A DNA stretch of 64,000 bases from Periconia sp. R9002 (taxonomy: Eukaryota > Ascomycota > Dothideomycetes > Pleosporales > Periconiaceae). Shown piece after piece: positions 30,206-42,085 of this stretch; within the stretch, counting starts at the first letter, position 1, and each line of letters opens with the position of its first letter. The DNA is taken from positions 124,001-188,000 of the forward strand of contig JAMAHW010000046.1 of NCBI GenBank assembly GCA_023627715.1, written 5' to 3'. A program made the translations under genes and the position numbers. The notes under the pieces were generated by a model. It had not been told where the DNA came from and did not search any database. It worked only from the letters and a program-made list of their open reading frames with translations.

Positions 30206-32426
30206 TCAGCGAATCAATACGTTCTTTGCTTCTGCACGCTGAAAAACTGCTGTATCGGCTGAAAATGTGCCTAGCCTTTCAAAAACACCGTCGTCCGTTT
30301 TCGATGCGCCAAGCACAAGACCTGAGATCCAACCATCACATCGCGCAACGCCCAAGCAGAGAACAGGGGCTTGAAAGCCCGTTGGCCTATCACCACATTT
30401 CGCTCTTCGAACAGTCATATCTGGTTTTTGTTCGGACACATCTCCCATATCGAGATTCTCTTTGATTGTAGAATCCGTAGCGATTCGATCTTCTACCAAA
30501 ACGCAGTCCTGTGAGATTGTTATCGCACTCGTGCCCTTTATCATGAGGACATATATCCAAAATCCTTCGCGTTGGGTACACATGAGTATTGCATGTTTGA
30601 TGGGACCCTGAAGCTTGATGCTTGATTCAGAGACTGCTCCAAGTGGATTTAGTCCGGAGATTGAAGTAGAAGACGACAACAGCGTTATGATTGGTGTAAA
30701 CGTTTCCTCTCCATCATTCATTTCTGAGCTATGATACGTCTGCGATATGGTGAGTATGCTAGCGCTATCCTATTGAATGGGATTTTGTTGCTGCTTGGCT
30801 ACGTACCACAGGAGTGTCCAGGCTCGCCCAAGAGAAAGATGGGGCGCGGTAGTTACTTAATGCAAAGTAATGTGCGTCCGGCAAAATCGACGAGGACGTA
30901 GACCAAAGTAAATCAGACGCTAGGTTCTTTTCCCATAGTCCTGCAAGATACCGTGAATCATCAGTGGCAAGTTTGATCTTATTTGCGATACCAGAGATAG
31001 CTGGTAATTTATCATTGGCCACAGTCAAATCTCTCTTCGAATACTCCTCGACTATTCTATGCCACGCCTCCCATATTGCGGAATGAGATCTGGCAGACTT
31101 GGAAATCGCTTTAGGGATGAGCGCTGGTGTGGTTGGATACAACTTCCGGGATGGACAGCACTCGCAGCGGAATGAAGTTCTACATTCGAAACAAAGCTCC
31201 CTATCCGTGTAATGTAGAACTCGTGAGCTCAAAACATGTTCCTGGAGTGTCCAGGCTCGTGTCACTAACCGCCCAAATAGCTTTGCAGGCGCTCCTTCGT
31301 GAACATCTGGATGATGATCCTTTATTTTCCTCGCTCGTAGCACTGATTCTTTTCCATTGGTGTTTTCGTAGACCAATCGGACAGGTTTCTGACGATCAGT
31401 CAAACACCGCGCATTGCCGTCTCCAGAGCTGGTTGCAGACAATGTCACGTAACTATTTTCGTATATAGCTCCCATCTTTGCAGATTCTGTTTCCCAGTCC
31501 CTGACGGAATCCTGAATAATACACAGGGAATCAATCCATATGTAGCGCAAGCCTAGCTGGCGCACAATCACGATCGCATCCTGGAACAGTGGCGGTAGAA
31601 CCTTGAATGGAATATTTGAAGCAAGTTTTTGCCAGTTGGATTTGGTTGAAGTAAGGGTTGGGCCGGTACCCCAACAGTGGGATAACGCAGCATATTCGAA
31701 AGCCTTGCCTTGAGTATCGATTAAACGAATGGGCGCAGTTACCCTTCCCACATCCAGCAGACGTTTTGGTGGCGAGCCCGCGGCTTTAGAAGGCAATCTA
31801 CAATTAACATGCTTTGGGTTTGTTAAACAATCCTGTATGCACCGCCGAGCAAAATTGAAGGTGTCGTCTGAGCCAGAATTAGATGGGATATGATGTGCTG
31901 TTCCCAGAGTTGACCACGGAGCGCGGGATGCTAGAAGATGTTAGTGAGCTCTATCAATTTTTTTGGTTATCTACTCAATCATCTATGTCCAAATCCTTCA
32001 AGATAGGACTAGTGTATCGGAGAGCTGCGTATTGAGCATTGAGGGTCTCTTACCTGAGCCCGCATAAATTTCTATTATTTCTCCTTTCCACTTCTCACCA
32101 TCAATCTCGATCTTAATTGTCCCCTTCTCATTCAAGTTCATAAATGCTTTCTGTAAAGACCCCCTCCATCCCGAAGATAGCGCATCCAATGCTTGAATGA
32201 GCACATTACAAAACCGACAACCGCCTTCTTTGATATCCTTCGTCTTAGCTAGGCTGAGCAAATCCAATACCATAGAGAGACTCGCTAGGGGAGTTTTCTC
32301 GGCTTCGGAATTGTAGATGGAGCCTGTGTGACCGCGTGGATCAAGATCGTGGCATATCTGGCATCGCCTACGGCGTGCTTGCGTAGTTGACCGTCGTTGT
32401 GACCATAGGGGTTTCTTTCGCTGCAT
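30206..32426 (-). CDS. HET-domain (heterokaryon incompatibility-type) protein
   Basis: Exons on the minus strand are 32054..32426, 30807..31930 and 30206..30739, with introns of 123 and 67 bp, giving 676 residues. The N-terminus carries a Cys-rich motif (RCQICHDLDPRG ... GCRFC) often found before HET domains. The HET domain has all three blocks: YAALSHCWGT, then LGLRYIWIDSLCIIQDS with YENSYVTLSATSS, then TRAWTLQEHVLSSRVLHY. The C-terminal region (SFSWASLDTPV) is typical. Upstream of KAAGSPPKR the frame continues through CIQDCLTNP, so the N-terminal and HET parts are one gene. The start may instead be the in-frame ATG at 32573. Most HET proteins have unknown triggers; some drive incompatibility cell death. 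Confidence 0.88.
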
Positions 32427-33406
32427 TGCAGCTTTCAATGGTGGAATAAAGACTTCAGAGGTATTTTGTATAGAAACACCAGACAACCTAGTTAAGCTTA
32501 TATGGAAAGGTGATGACGTCCCCCGAAAATGAAGCCATGATCTTGTGATCCTTTGGGTGCTTATGTAACACATGGGCCGAATTGGTGAAACAGGCGTGGC
32601 GCCGGGGCTGAAAACTCATCCGCATTTTCGGTCGTTCAGCGTCTTGCTGTTCAACGAAGGATTCATAAAGGAATGCTATCGTATAAGATTTGTGAGTTCT
32701 AGTAGATAAGACAAGGGTGCTTGACGAAAGATCTATTAGAGGAGGATATCTCACTTCATCTTTCGATTTTATTCGCTGAATATCTGCATCTCCAGTACAT
32801 ATCTAATTAGCTATAAGACATGGTAGGTTCCTGCTGGGGTATTTCTAAGGTCTCTATCCATGCTTCACAGATCCTGATTATTTGTCCGAGTGCTGACACG
32901 AGCCCCCCTGATTCTTCTCATATTGCAATTGGACGATGCTTTTCGTGTTCCACTGCGCCTAGAGGTGGTGAAAGCGAGACACGAAATAATCCCTGCTTTT
33001 ACCGTTCAATCTCCTCGCTTACAGCCTCAAAGCTGGATGGGCCCACCACAAGCGGCTGCGTGGTCGAGAAGCCTAGCCCGCTTCGTTGTTAGTATGGGGC
33101 CCATAGAATTGCTTTTACGAGGCGGCCAGATCAAGAGAAAGAGACTTAGTGGAATTATGGCGGCAAAACAACTTCAGATTTATACAGCTGAAGGCTTGGC
33201 TCTCGTATTAGAAAATAGAATGGCTCAAATTAGTTGGGAGTGACCAACCGGTCAAGAAACGAACAAAAATACATAAAGAACTAACTCTACGGCAAGAATC
33301 TGCTTCCACTTCCTCATTTTGACTCAGAGTTAACGTCTCGCGCCAAAGACTTCTCCTGCACCGCACAGTTCATGCACACCAGGTTCTAATCGAGACAAGC
33401 GACAAT
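32427..33406. other. Divergent spacer, 1 kb
   Basis: This lies between the HET gene and the GPI-anchored cysteine-rich gene. Plus-strand frames at 32820-33243 have no recognisable features. Confidence 0.5.
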
Positions 33407-34237
33407 ATGTTCTTTAAAAGCCTCGCTATTACATTCTTTTCAGCTTCCGTCCTGGGAACTCAAATTTATCAGAATGTTGAATATGACTTTGGTGCAATGC
33501 TCGCAAGGGGCGAGGCCATGCTCGAGAAGCGTCAGGGTTATTGTAAGTTAACAGTCGAAAACAAAAATTCCGAATGCACTGGCTAATGATATTACGTATC
33601 ATGAAGATCCCACCACACGTTTGTGTGGATCAGGGAGAACTTGTGCAGAAGCATGTGGAGCGGGCACTGAACAATGCCCGGCCAGCAAGAGTGGCTTATA
33701 TTGCTACGAGCCAGCTCGAAGCCGATGCTGTCAAGACGGATCTGGAAGTAAGTATGCCCATACAACCCAGAATAGAGATATGCTAACATTGAACCAGACG
33801 CTTGCCGGATTGGCTACTACTGCACAACTGATGGGAAAGCATCACCGCGTACTTACTGCTGCCCCGATGGCGTAGACCTTGGTGCATGTGCGCGATCATA
33901 TTCACTCAGCTTCTCCCTTATCAGTGCAGCGAGCACTTTCGTCCCTTCCTCTACTCCTTCTTCCCCTTCCGTCAGAACCTCTGCTTCTTCTTCCCCTCCT
34001 ATCAGATCCTCTTCTGTGTCAACCTCAAGCGCAGTTATCGCCACTCCATCCGGCACTACAGCGACTCCGACCACCCTCCCAACTTCTCTTGTCTTTCCCA
34101 CAGGGCCGACCCCTGTCGTCCCAAATGGATCTGGTACAACAAGTCCCCCAGCTCAGTTCAGTAATGCTGCCGGGAAAGTGAAACATGCAGGTATCGCTGC
34201 TCTCGCTGGCGTTGCTGGTTTTGCGAGACTCTTGTGA
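33407..34237 (+). CDS. GPI-anchored cysteine-rich surface protein
   Basis: Exons are 33407..33542, 33607..33747 and 33798..34237 (introns 64 and 50 bp), giving 238 residues. A signal peptide (MFFKSLAITFFSASVLG) is followed by a Cys-rich head. The head is split over exons 2-3: LCGSGRTCAEACGAGTEQC, then LYCYEPARSRCCQDGSG joined to NACRIGYYCTTDG and TYCCPDG, 12 Cys in all including paired CC. A Ser/Thr/Pro-rich stalk follows (residues ~125-210). A hydrophobic C-terminus (IAALAGVAGFARLL) after GKVKHA fits a GPI signal. The head resembles small disulphide-rich fungal surface modules. No ligand is known. Confidence 0.8.
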
Positions 34238-35172
34238 ATATGTTTTTTTTGGGTTAAGGGTGTGATTGGACAATATTTTGATATTGTGATACTATATGAA
34301 CAAATTTTCTGGGGGGTTATCAATTATGCAATCGAACGTATGTTGTATTATAGTAGATTCAATTAAAAGACACAAATGTGCTTACTGAGAATAGCTGCTT
34401 TTACTCTCTCGGAACACTGGCTTTCATATTGAACCATGGGCAGTAAATGTTAGTGAGAAAGGCTCAAACATGTCAAACCAGGGTTTTGTTCTTCGATGAG
34501 CGTAAGGAAACCCAGTGGCGTGTAGTTGTCGCCGACCCTAGTGCACAGCCCCCACCGCAGTCAATTAGCAACTCGTATATGCACGATCAGTACCCACATC
34601 TAATGCGCTTTAAGTACCAGGTGACAAGAAAAAATGTTTAGATTCACATTGGAACTTCTGCAATGCGTGCTTTTGCTGCCAATAATGCTGTAAATAATTA
34701 GAGGAGTTGAAGTTAGTGTTACCGTTCGCCTACAGAATTCTCAGGAGACTAGTGTTCTACACAACCTTACTTATATTCGCAGAATTCAACTTCACCTACT
34801 ACTAGATATGGTACCTAGGACGGTTCATATGAGTTTTTTTTTGTTCAGGAAGGGTGGTCCTATAATATACGAAAACTACAATATTGGACAGCAATGGCAA
34901 TCTCGGTTTCCCCTTCCTGTTAGTGAGTTTTATAAATCAAACCAACATGAACACTGCTCATGCTGACCATCGATCTTGCTGCAAGTTCTAAGTATGAAAC
35001 ACTGTCATACAATTCAAATGGTAAAGTTCAAAACGCTATAGTACAATTGGGTTATCAGGTGGCCATATAATTCGTTTCCTTATTACTTCCAAATGTGCGT
35101 CTGGATTTCTAGTTGTTTGGTTGATCATATTATTTCCTCCTCTTAATTCCTTACACCATACTCAATTTTTAT
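34238..35172. other. Convergent spacer, AT-rich
   Basis: No gene is supported between the two cysteine-rich surface-protein genes. The sequence is AT-rich with poly-T runs. Confidence 0.6.
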
Positions 35173-36207
35173 CTATCTTCCCTCTTTCTTTTTCGCTCTT
35201 TTCGATTCTTTGTGGACCATTACATCACCGCTACCCAACTCAACCGGCTGAGTCTTTTCTTTACTGTCAAGCTCAAACCTATCCTGCGACTTGCTTCTCC
35301 CTCGTAACGGGGCAACCGGCCAATCTGACTCCGGCGAATGACCATGTAGTTCATAACTTCTTGATGTTTCTGGTGCAGCACGTGGAGGCGGCGGCGGCGG
35401 CGGAGGAGGAGTGTGTTTTAGGCTCGATGCATATGACGTATAGTTATCCGAGGCTTCAGCCAGTTGAGGGATGGAACGCCCTGTGGGAGTACTTTGTTTG
35501 CGACGCCAAAAGATGAATCCTAAGATTACCGCGACAGCAAGGGCAGCTATGACTGAAGGTACGACAACGGCCACTATGGGCACGCTATTAGTTTTTGGAG
35601 GGGGTGTTCCTGGTGTGGATGTCGGAGAAGAAGTCACAGTTGCAATGGCTGAAGTGGGACTTGGGGTAGCGGTTACTATAATTTGGTTGATGCTACTACT
35701 GGAAGAGGTTCGTGCTTCCTGATCTGTTTTCTCGCATTAGAAAATAGGTGACCTCAATTTGAATCTAGGCCTTACTCACAAAGTGATAATTCTGTGCTCC
35801 GCTCACAATAGCTATTGAACACATCTATAGCTTGCGTGACTTGCGGAAGAGGCGTTACAAGTGGTACCGATCCGCTAATTGTCATGCTTGCACCGCATTG
35901 TGATTGAACATCCCTTGAGATGATGCTTGCCATCATTCTAGAACACGTTAGATTGTCTTCACGCTATTGCGGTGTAGATGTATTCAACATACGTCGATTG
36001 GTCAAAGCAAAAGCATTCGAACGAGGTGAGGCCTTGGCTATCCCCACATCCTGAAGACTGCGCTCGAACGATAGCACTTATCCGGTTTTCCGCACATTCT
36101 GGTAATTTTGAATAAAGCGGGATCTGGTCAATAAAGATGCTTGTTTTTCTCGCCGAGACAAACAAAAGCTTAGAAGCTACAAGCAGAAAGGTAAAGCTCG
36201 TGAGCAT
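35173..36207 (-). CDS. Single-pass membrane protein with CFEM-like cysteine-rich ectodomain
   Basis: Exons on the minus strand are 35993..36207, 35780..35937 and 35173..35723 (introns 55 and 56 bp), giving 307 residues. The signal peptide is cut near VSA. The ectodomain has LPECAENR, SGCGD, FECFCFD, SQCG and NSYC. This spacing recalls a CFEM domain but has only six to seven Cys rather than eight, so it is a partial match. A Thr/Ser/Pro stalk leads to one membrane helix (IVAVVVPSVIAALAVAVILGFIF) and a basic stop-transfer RRK. The cytoplasmic tail carries a run of about nine prolines (after KHT), a possible profilin/SH3 site. It is probably a surface sensor or anchor (inference). Confidence 0.75.
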
Positions 36208-37296
36208 GGTGTTTGCATGCTTGTATTTGACAAATCGTCAGTAGAAACAATCGTTTCATCACACTCGCGTGATGTATGTGAAGTCGGAAACAGAGCCAAA
36301 GTACATACACCCACAGTTTATATTCAAATCAGGCGCCTGCGTTTGCTAGACACGTCAGATTTTGATTCGGACTCTGCATGTCTCTGGTTGATACAATGAA
36401 TGCGTCGTATGCTTGCCTCAAAAGGGAAAGGCGTGGCGCATTAAACTACCCGATTGGAAAGTATCTTCTGTAAGGGGTAATACCGATGTACAAATATTTT
36501 AGTGTTACGGGGGCCGATGCACGAGTACGGGGTGAAATACGATCGACCTTGGGGAATCTGATCTGCGCCCCTCCAGTTGAATAGGACGTTAGTTGGGTAC
36601 AGAAGCACTGAATAGTAGAACTTTTGGAACAAGTGGGAGATATCACTTGAGCGCATACCTTTCCTATCACCCTGTTCACCATCAAATCTGGAGATATATG
36701 AATATCTTCACGATGAGTGCCACTTGTCACTCTGTCACCCTGTCACTTATTTCCCCAAATTCCAGGGTGTCCGTGACATTGAGTCCCCGATCTGTAAGCA
36801 ATCCGGTTGCTTTCTCCCTCTTCCCTAGGGGAACGAGAAAACTAGGAACTACTTACCGAGGCGACGAGACGCGATGTTGCAATAAACATTGTACACACTG
36901 TAAATACCTCACGTGGACCAATTCTTACAGTCATTGATGTTACCATTCGAAATGGGCGCCTGAGAACGGAAAGTTACGGGGATGAAATGTCCAGATGCCA
37001 GGCGCGCTGCTTACCTACAGGCAAGTCTTCGATCTGAGCCTCAAACCTTACAATTATTGTCAGCTTTACGAATGTGTATGAGATAACATCACTTGGTATG
37101 TTCTCGATTTGGTGGTTCGCCATTCGCGTAGACTTCCAACCATCCTCAAGCTGTGCGGGGCTGCACCCAATGACGTAGAGTGAGCCGTTATCAAATCAGA
37201 ACTAGATATACGCAGCTTCGCTCTCCCCCGTTTAACTATCGCATATACTACATCCCACAAATTCTGTATAGAACGTTGCAAGATCTGACACCCACG
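36208..37296. other. Divergent spacer, 1.1 kb
   Basis: No gene is supported. It lies upstream of both the CFEM-like protein and the methyltransferase. Confidence 0.55.
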
Positions 37297-37920
37297 ATGG
37301 CAACTAAACCATTTTTAGACCAGGTCTTTGCAACCACATCCAGCGAACAGTCACGCCAGTTGTACGACCAATGGGCTGCCAGCTACGATTCAGACATGGC
37401 AGCCCACGACTTCACCGGACCGCGACTGGTAGCTGAACGCGTTGCGAAATATCTCACAGACGTGCCTGCTTCCAAAGCACAAGTAGTCGATGCAGGGTGT
37501 GGCAGCGGTGCCGTTGGTCTTGAATTGAATAAATTTGGGTACCAAGCGGTCGATGGTCTCGATATAAGCCAAGGAATGCTGAATATAGCTCGAAAATCGA
37601 CCGTATATCGCGATCTCAAAATTGCTGATCTAACGAAGAAGTTGGAGGTACGAAACGGAGCTTACGACGCGCTCGTATGCTGCGGGGTGTTCACGTATGG
37701 ACATTTTGAGAAGGACCTTTTAGAAGACTTTGCGCGAGTGGTGCGAAGTGGCGGTGTGCTGGTTGCAACTGTTCTTGAAACATACTGGAATCAGAAAGAC
37801 TTCGCCGGGATGGTTGAAAAGATGACGAAGAGTAAGACTGTGGAGATTTTGGAAGACGACGTTCATGATTATCGGAAGGATGCAGGGGGTGGTAGGGTGC
37901 TTGTGCTGAGGAAACTGTGA
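37297..37920 (+). CDS. Class I SAM-dependent methyltransferase (METTL27-like)
   Basis: This intronless gene encodes 207 residues; ATG 37297 is chosen because the open frame upstream (to 37180) lacks family features. The N-terminus QLYDQWAASYDSDM is the usual lead-in of the Williams-Beuren-region 27 (METTL27)-type methyltransferases. SAM-binding motif I is VVDAGCGSGAVG (63-74), the acidic end of the second strand is DGLDIS, and the motif IV region is YDALVCCGVF. Post-motif VVRSGGVLVATV is also present. No substrate is predictable. It is a short soluble enzyme without targeting signals and has no obvious partner in adjacent genes. Confidence 0.87.
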   Translation: MATKPFLDQVFATTSSEQSRQLYDQWAASYDSDMAAHDFTGPRLVAERVAKYLTDVPASKAQVVDAGCGSGAVGLELNKFGYQAVDGLDISQGMLNIARKSTVYRDLKIADLTKKLEVRNGAYDALVCCGVFTYGHFEKDLLEDFARVVRSGGVLVATVLETYWNQKDFAGMVEKMTKSKTVEILEDDVHDYRKDAGGGRVLVLRKL

Positions 37921-40074
37921 ACAGACACGTTACTTTGAATTGCATAGAGAATGGCTCTTTTGTGCTTGCGGAACCAGCGGCAATATAATCGAAGGATCAT
38001 ACAACTCTCGTTGTGCAAGTTAAGGAAAAGTCTGGTATACATCTCGGTGCGCAGACATCTTTACCATCCAGTTGTAAATCTTTGAGCGAGTTGATGCAAC
38101 AAAGGGGAATGACAGCATTCCATTGACCACTTCATTGGTGAAAAGGGTGAGGTCGGATGACCTATTAGGTTTTGAATGTCAATATTAATTTGCGGGCCAC
38201 CACGACGACTACTCTCCCCTGGATGTACAAAGGGGACCGTCGGGTCATACCCCTGTAACTTCATACTCTCTAGGTAACAAACAACACATGCAAGCTGGAG
38301 ATAGAGCCTGTAGCTAATAGCTCTAGTTTGATACAAACTTGCACCTTTTCTATGCGTATGACCTGACGCTGGTGGACTCAGTACGTAGCACTGCACCCAC
38401 ACAATTGGTTACCTCTTACACCATTACTATGATTATTTTCGGTGTTGCGCTCCATCACACAGGGATCTAATCGTACGCATGACTCGTATCTAAGTTGAGC
38501 TCCCTGAAAGTCCTGGATTATGCCAATTATTGTCTCGTTATTGATATCGTGGTGGAACGATGGACAGCATGGATAAAACAACGAATGGCCTGGAGCATCA
38601 ACGTCGTACGAAGTTGTGACAAGGCTTGATGTCATATTTCGCAAAGCACGGATCTTTATCGTACGTCTAGAACATGATGCCTACGTGCACGAAACCATAA
38701 CGGTCATCCTTTGAAAAATATGTGATATTTCCGGACCTAATGACTAAATAATTGCAGTTAGTCTTTGTTGGACGCCATAATACAGGTGGTGCGCCATGGG
38801 GCCCAGCTCAATCACTAATACAATTTTCGTTGTAGTGGGCCCTGTGCTCACCACATGACTTCGAACGATGCTTGAGGTCCGACCCTCAGTGATCCGTGTT
38901 GCAAATCCTGGATCAGGTCTAATAAACATCGTTAATTTTCCTTGCCTGGCGAAGAAATTACGGTAAGTGGCTTGGTTTAGTTCCGATGTTTCATCATGGA
39001 AGCGCCAGCACAGGCCTAATTTTCCAGTGTCCGAGAACAAGCGGTAAACTGCGGGATGATTACTTTTGATTCGATCACCTCTTTCCAGATTTTAACGACG
39101 AATTTCAAGCTGGTATCAATCATCGTGCTGCCTGTAAGATTACTCTCGAGCGTTAATCTCGTACTGGAGCCTCGAAAGATGAGCTTATTACAAGCTCAGC
39201 TACGCTTTGTTTTGAGAATATTGGCCATCTTGCATTTTATTTCTGATCATGAACTTATTTGCGGAAGGCTGGAATTCACGGGCCACGAACAATTCCTAGA
39301 ACAGTAAGCTGCACCAACATCCTCTGAACCAATTCTCGCACGGTAGCCCCCACGGGGTGGATATGATGTTGAGCTAGTCCCCTTCCAGTCAGTGACATTC
39401 CACTAATCGCCGACTTGTTACAAATTCTTCACCCCGATTTTCAAACATTTCAGAGTAATTTAAATCATCGCATTTCTCGGAATGTGATTCGTCGGGTTCG
39501 ATTGCGTATTCTAGGAAATCATGCATCGTTGATAACAATCTGGACGAGTATTACTGGCTCAAATGTCTTTGCTAGCAATGAGATAAGAATGCAAAATGCT
39601 CCCACTCGTGAACCAGAATAGAAGTAAGTAAACTTTGCTCATCCTGGTCGAGCTAATAGCTTGCATTATGCTCTAGCAAGCCAAGCACAAACGTGCGTAT
39701 AAGATGTAACAGTTTGCAAACAATGCTCTTCACGTCCCTTGACTATTTTCCTGTTATTAAGGATCTTAGTCAGGGATAAGGGGCCTCACGATCCTTCAGT
39801 AGATCGTCGGTTTTGGGGTCGTAATTTACCATTTGGAGTAGAATGGCTAGAGTAACGCCACAAAACGCTACCTCCGCTTCAGTGTAGCAAAGCTTGCGGT
39901 CCATGTACCCATGTACTCCATCAGGGTCACGGCAGCGAGTGTATATATAAACTTCACATCGTCTCCCCAGTAATCCCACGGCATCCACTTCTCACTCGTT
40001 AAGTTCAAGCCATTCATTCATTCGTTCCTTCATTTCCCCCCTGTTTTATCTGTTAGAGCAATTACATTGCCATC
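37921..40074. other. Spacer of 2.15 kb, no gene recognised
   Basis: Several minus-strand frames (38061-38402, 38378-38644, 38744-39040) and plus-strand frames (39056-39621) have no domains and no obvious splice joins. The right end is the GH114 promoter, with a TATA box at 39942. Confidence 0.5.
39942..39950 (+). promoter_or_regulatory. TATA box of the GH114 gene
   Basis: TATATATAA lies 125 bp upstream of ATG 40075. A minus-strand frame covers this site and is probably chance. Confidence 0.6.
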
Positions 40075-40929
40075 ATGCGTTACGCACCTACTTTTGCACT
40101 CATCGGCGCCGCGGCCGCCACTGCCATTACACCCCGCGCTGTAAAGGCCTTCCCAGCAGGCTCAGTGTTCGACATCGTACTCGACGGTAGCAACCTTGGG
40201 CTGGCAGACTACCAAAAATCTAAAGCCCCCATACTTGATATCGACCTTGAAGACAACGAAGATATCATTGCGACGCTGGCCAAGACCAAGACCGTCATCT
40301 GTTACTTCAGTGCTGGTAGTCGTGAGGACTGGCGCAGCGATGCGGGTGAATTCGGAAGCAACGATTTCGGAAAGGCAATGGGAGAATGGGACGGTGAAAA
40401 TTGGGTCAATGTCAAAAGCTCGAAGATCAGGACGATTATGAAAAACAGGATTGTCAGGGCAGCAAAGGCCGGATGTCATGCCATTGACCCTGATAATGTC
40501 GATGGATACGTAAGCCCCCACCCCCCTTTGCTATAACCAATGGCTGTTTTCTCTCAATTACCTACGCTATATTCCGCATTCTAACCTACCTAGAATGGAA
40601 ACCAAGACGGTTACGGCAACGACAAATCTGCCTACGTTGAGTATATCACGTTCCTCGCCGACACCGCGACAGCCAACAACCTTGCTATGGGTCTCAAGAA
40701 CGCCATTGAAATCATCGAGGACGTTAAAGAGAAGGTGCAGTTCGCTGTAAACGAGCAGTGCCATGAAATAGGCGAATGCGCCAAATATCAACCGTTCACC
40801 AGAGAGGGAAAAGCCGTTTTCAACATCGAGTATGGACTCAATGACTGCTCAGACCCCACTGGCACGAACCTCTCGACTGTTGTGAAGAACGCGGACCAGC
40901 ACCTTAACAACCTGGGTGGACAATGCTAG
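40075..40929 (+). CDS. Secreted GH114-family glycosidase (endo-alpha-1,4-polygalactosaminidase type)
   Basis: Exons are 40075..40509 and 40594..40929, with an 84-bp phase-0 intron, giving 256 residues. The signal peptide is short (MRYAPTFALIGAAAATA), with a possible dibasic processing region after TPRAVK. GH114 landmarks are DIDLEDN, VICYFSAGSREDWR, a G-C-x-AIDPDNVDGY strand across the splice, and FLADTATANNLAMGLKNA. The final FNIEYG and C-terminal Cys fit the TIM-barrel family. Known members cut galactosaminogalactan, a fungal wall and biofilm polymer, so the enzyme could remodel the fungus's own matrix or attack that of competitors (family knowledge plus inference). It has its own strong TATA box. 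Confidence 0.88.
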
Positions 40930-41188
40930 ACGCATGGTGTTTTAATCGTCCTCACCGACGCACATTTACGAGTTTTCGGACTTCAGAAAGAGGTATACCT
41001 CGCTCTTTGTAGTAGTTTTGCGTAACTCACTATGCTCTCCTGACTTTCTCCACTTTTGATGTATATATTTTAGTGCAACACAGCACGCTTTAGAACACTA
41101 GAAATCTATCAATTCTGCCTTGGTAGCTCACGAAAGCTCAAATAGCCGTCACCAGAAGGTTGTTTCACCCGTCAAAATCTCCGCATCT

Positions 41189-42085
41189 TCACAGCTCTTC
41201 CACGCTCGTCACAACCCTTTCAATATCCAAAAGCACCCTTATTTGTTTTCCGTTTTTCTCATCAAAAAACCCACGCCTCAATCCCTCTAGATATAGTTCG
41301 TAGGCTGGCATGTATCCATCGATGAAAGCCGCCACTTGATCATCGCTCATCCCAGTCCCCTTTGCAGCAATCAATTTGTGCTCTTGCTCCAATCGCCATG
41401 TGTACACGTTATGCAGGCTGTCGGTGTCAATGTGGATCATGAAGTCGAAATGCTGTGGTCCCATGAATGCCTCGCAATATCGCCGGAGACACTCATTCAC
41501 CTCGAGCAGATGCTCTACCTCGTGCTTTGCGGGGGTATTGACGGGCAATTTTCCAGCAAGTGCCAATTGATGTTTTTCCCGCACACCTTCGGCAGAAAGA
41601 GGTCGGAAACCAACACACCACCCCTCGAAAACGACGACATCTGGTTTCTGATTCACGGTTGGCCAGTCCTCTTTGGCTGCACGATCGCCCTCACCATTGA
41701 ACCTGCTCTTGTCGAAACTTGGTATCTTGAGCTCTCCATCTCCCCTGTAGTAATTCAAATCTTTGAAGAATTGCGCGGCCAATTTCTCGTCGTGTGTTCC
41801 AGGTTGGCCTCTTGTTCGATACAACCTATTGCTTGGATCTTGCTCTCTACGAGCTATTAAGTCGCTGTGTGTCTTGTAGAAATCGTCCAGAGACACTGTG
41901 ATGGCAAACAATCCATGCTCTTTCGTGAGAAATTTTACAACATGAGAAGCCCATGTAGACTTTCCGGATCCTTGAAGGCCTGTGATGCCGAGGATAATGG
42001 GCCGAGGCGATGTTTGGTGAAGGAGCTGCATTTTCGGTACCACTTTGGAGAGAACATTGCGGACATTGTCATCAAGTGAAGACAT
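41189..42085 (-). CDS. TDA10: P-loop kinase of the Tda10 / D-glycerate 3-kinase family
   Basis: This intronless gene encodes 298 residues from ATG 42085. The in-frame ATG at 42268 would add 61 residues without family features, and yeast Tda10 is of similar size to the shorter form. The Walker A motif is GLQGSGKS (36-43). VSLDDFYKTH is the second conserved block, and RGQPGTHD and PSFDKS follow. VVVFEGWCVGF is the Walker B-like strand with the uridine-kinase-fold lid downstream. The family includes plant D-glycerate 3-kinase (GLYK) and yeast Ygr205w/Tda10. The likely reaction is ATP + D-glycerate to 3-phosphoglycerate. It is divergently paired, 371 bp apart, with a tartrate/malate-type dehydrogenase gene. 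Confidence 0.88.
   Translation of the reverse strand: MSSLDDNVRNVLSKVVPKMQLLHQTSPRPIILGITGLQGSGKSTWASHVVKFLTKEHGLFAITVSLDDFYKTHSDLIARREQDPSNRLYRTRGQPGTHDEKLAAQFFKDLNYYRGDGELKIPSFDKSRFNGEGDRAAKEDWPTVNQKPDVVVFEGWCVGFRPLSAEGVREKHQLALAGKLPVNTPAKHEVEHLLEVNECLRRYCEAFMGPQHFDFMIHIDTDSLHNVYTWRLEQEHKLIAAKGTGMSDDQVAAFIDGYMPAYELYLEGLRRGFFDEKNGKQIRVLLDIERVVTSVEEL

Noticed and set aside
32820..33243. Two plus-strand frames between the HET and GPI-protein genes
   Set aside because: No domain or composition evidence; likely spacer.
38061..39040. Three minus-strand frames that might be exons of one gene
   Set aside because: No frame-preserving GT-AG joins or recognisable motifs were found. RNA-seq would decide.
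39770..39988. 72-codon minus-strand frame just upstream of GH114
   Set aside because: It covers the TATA box of the GH114 gene and has no family features.
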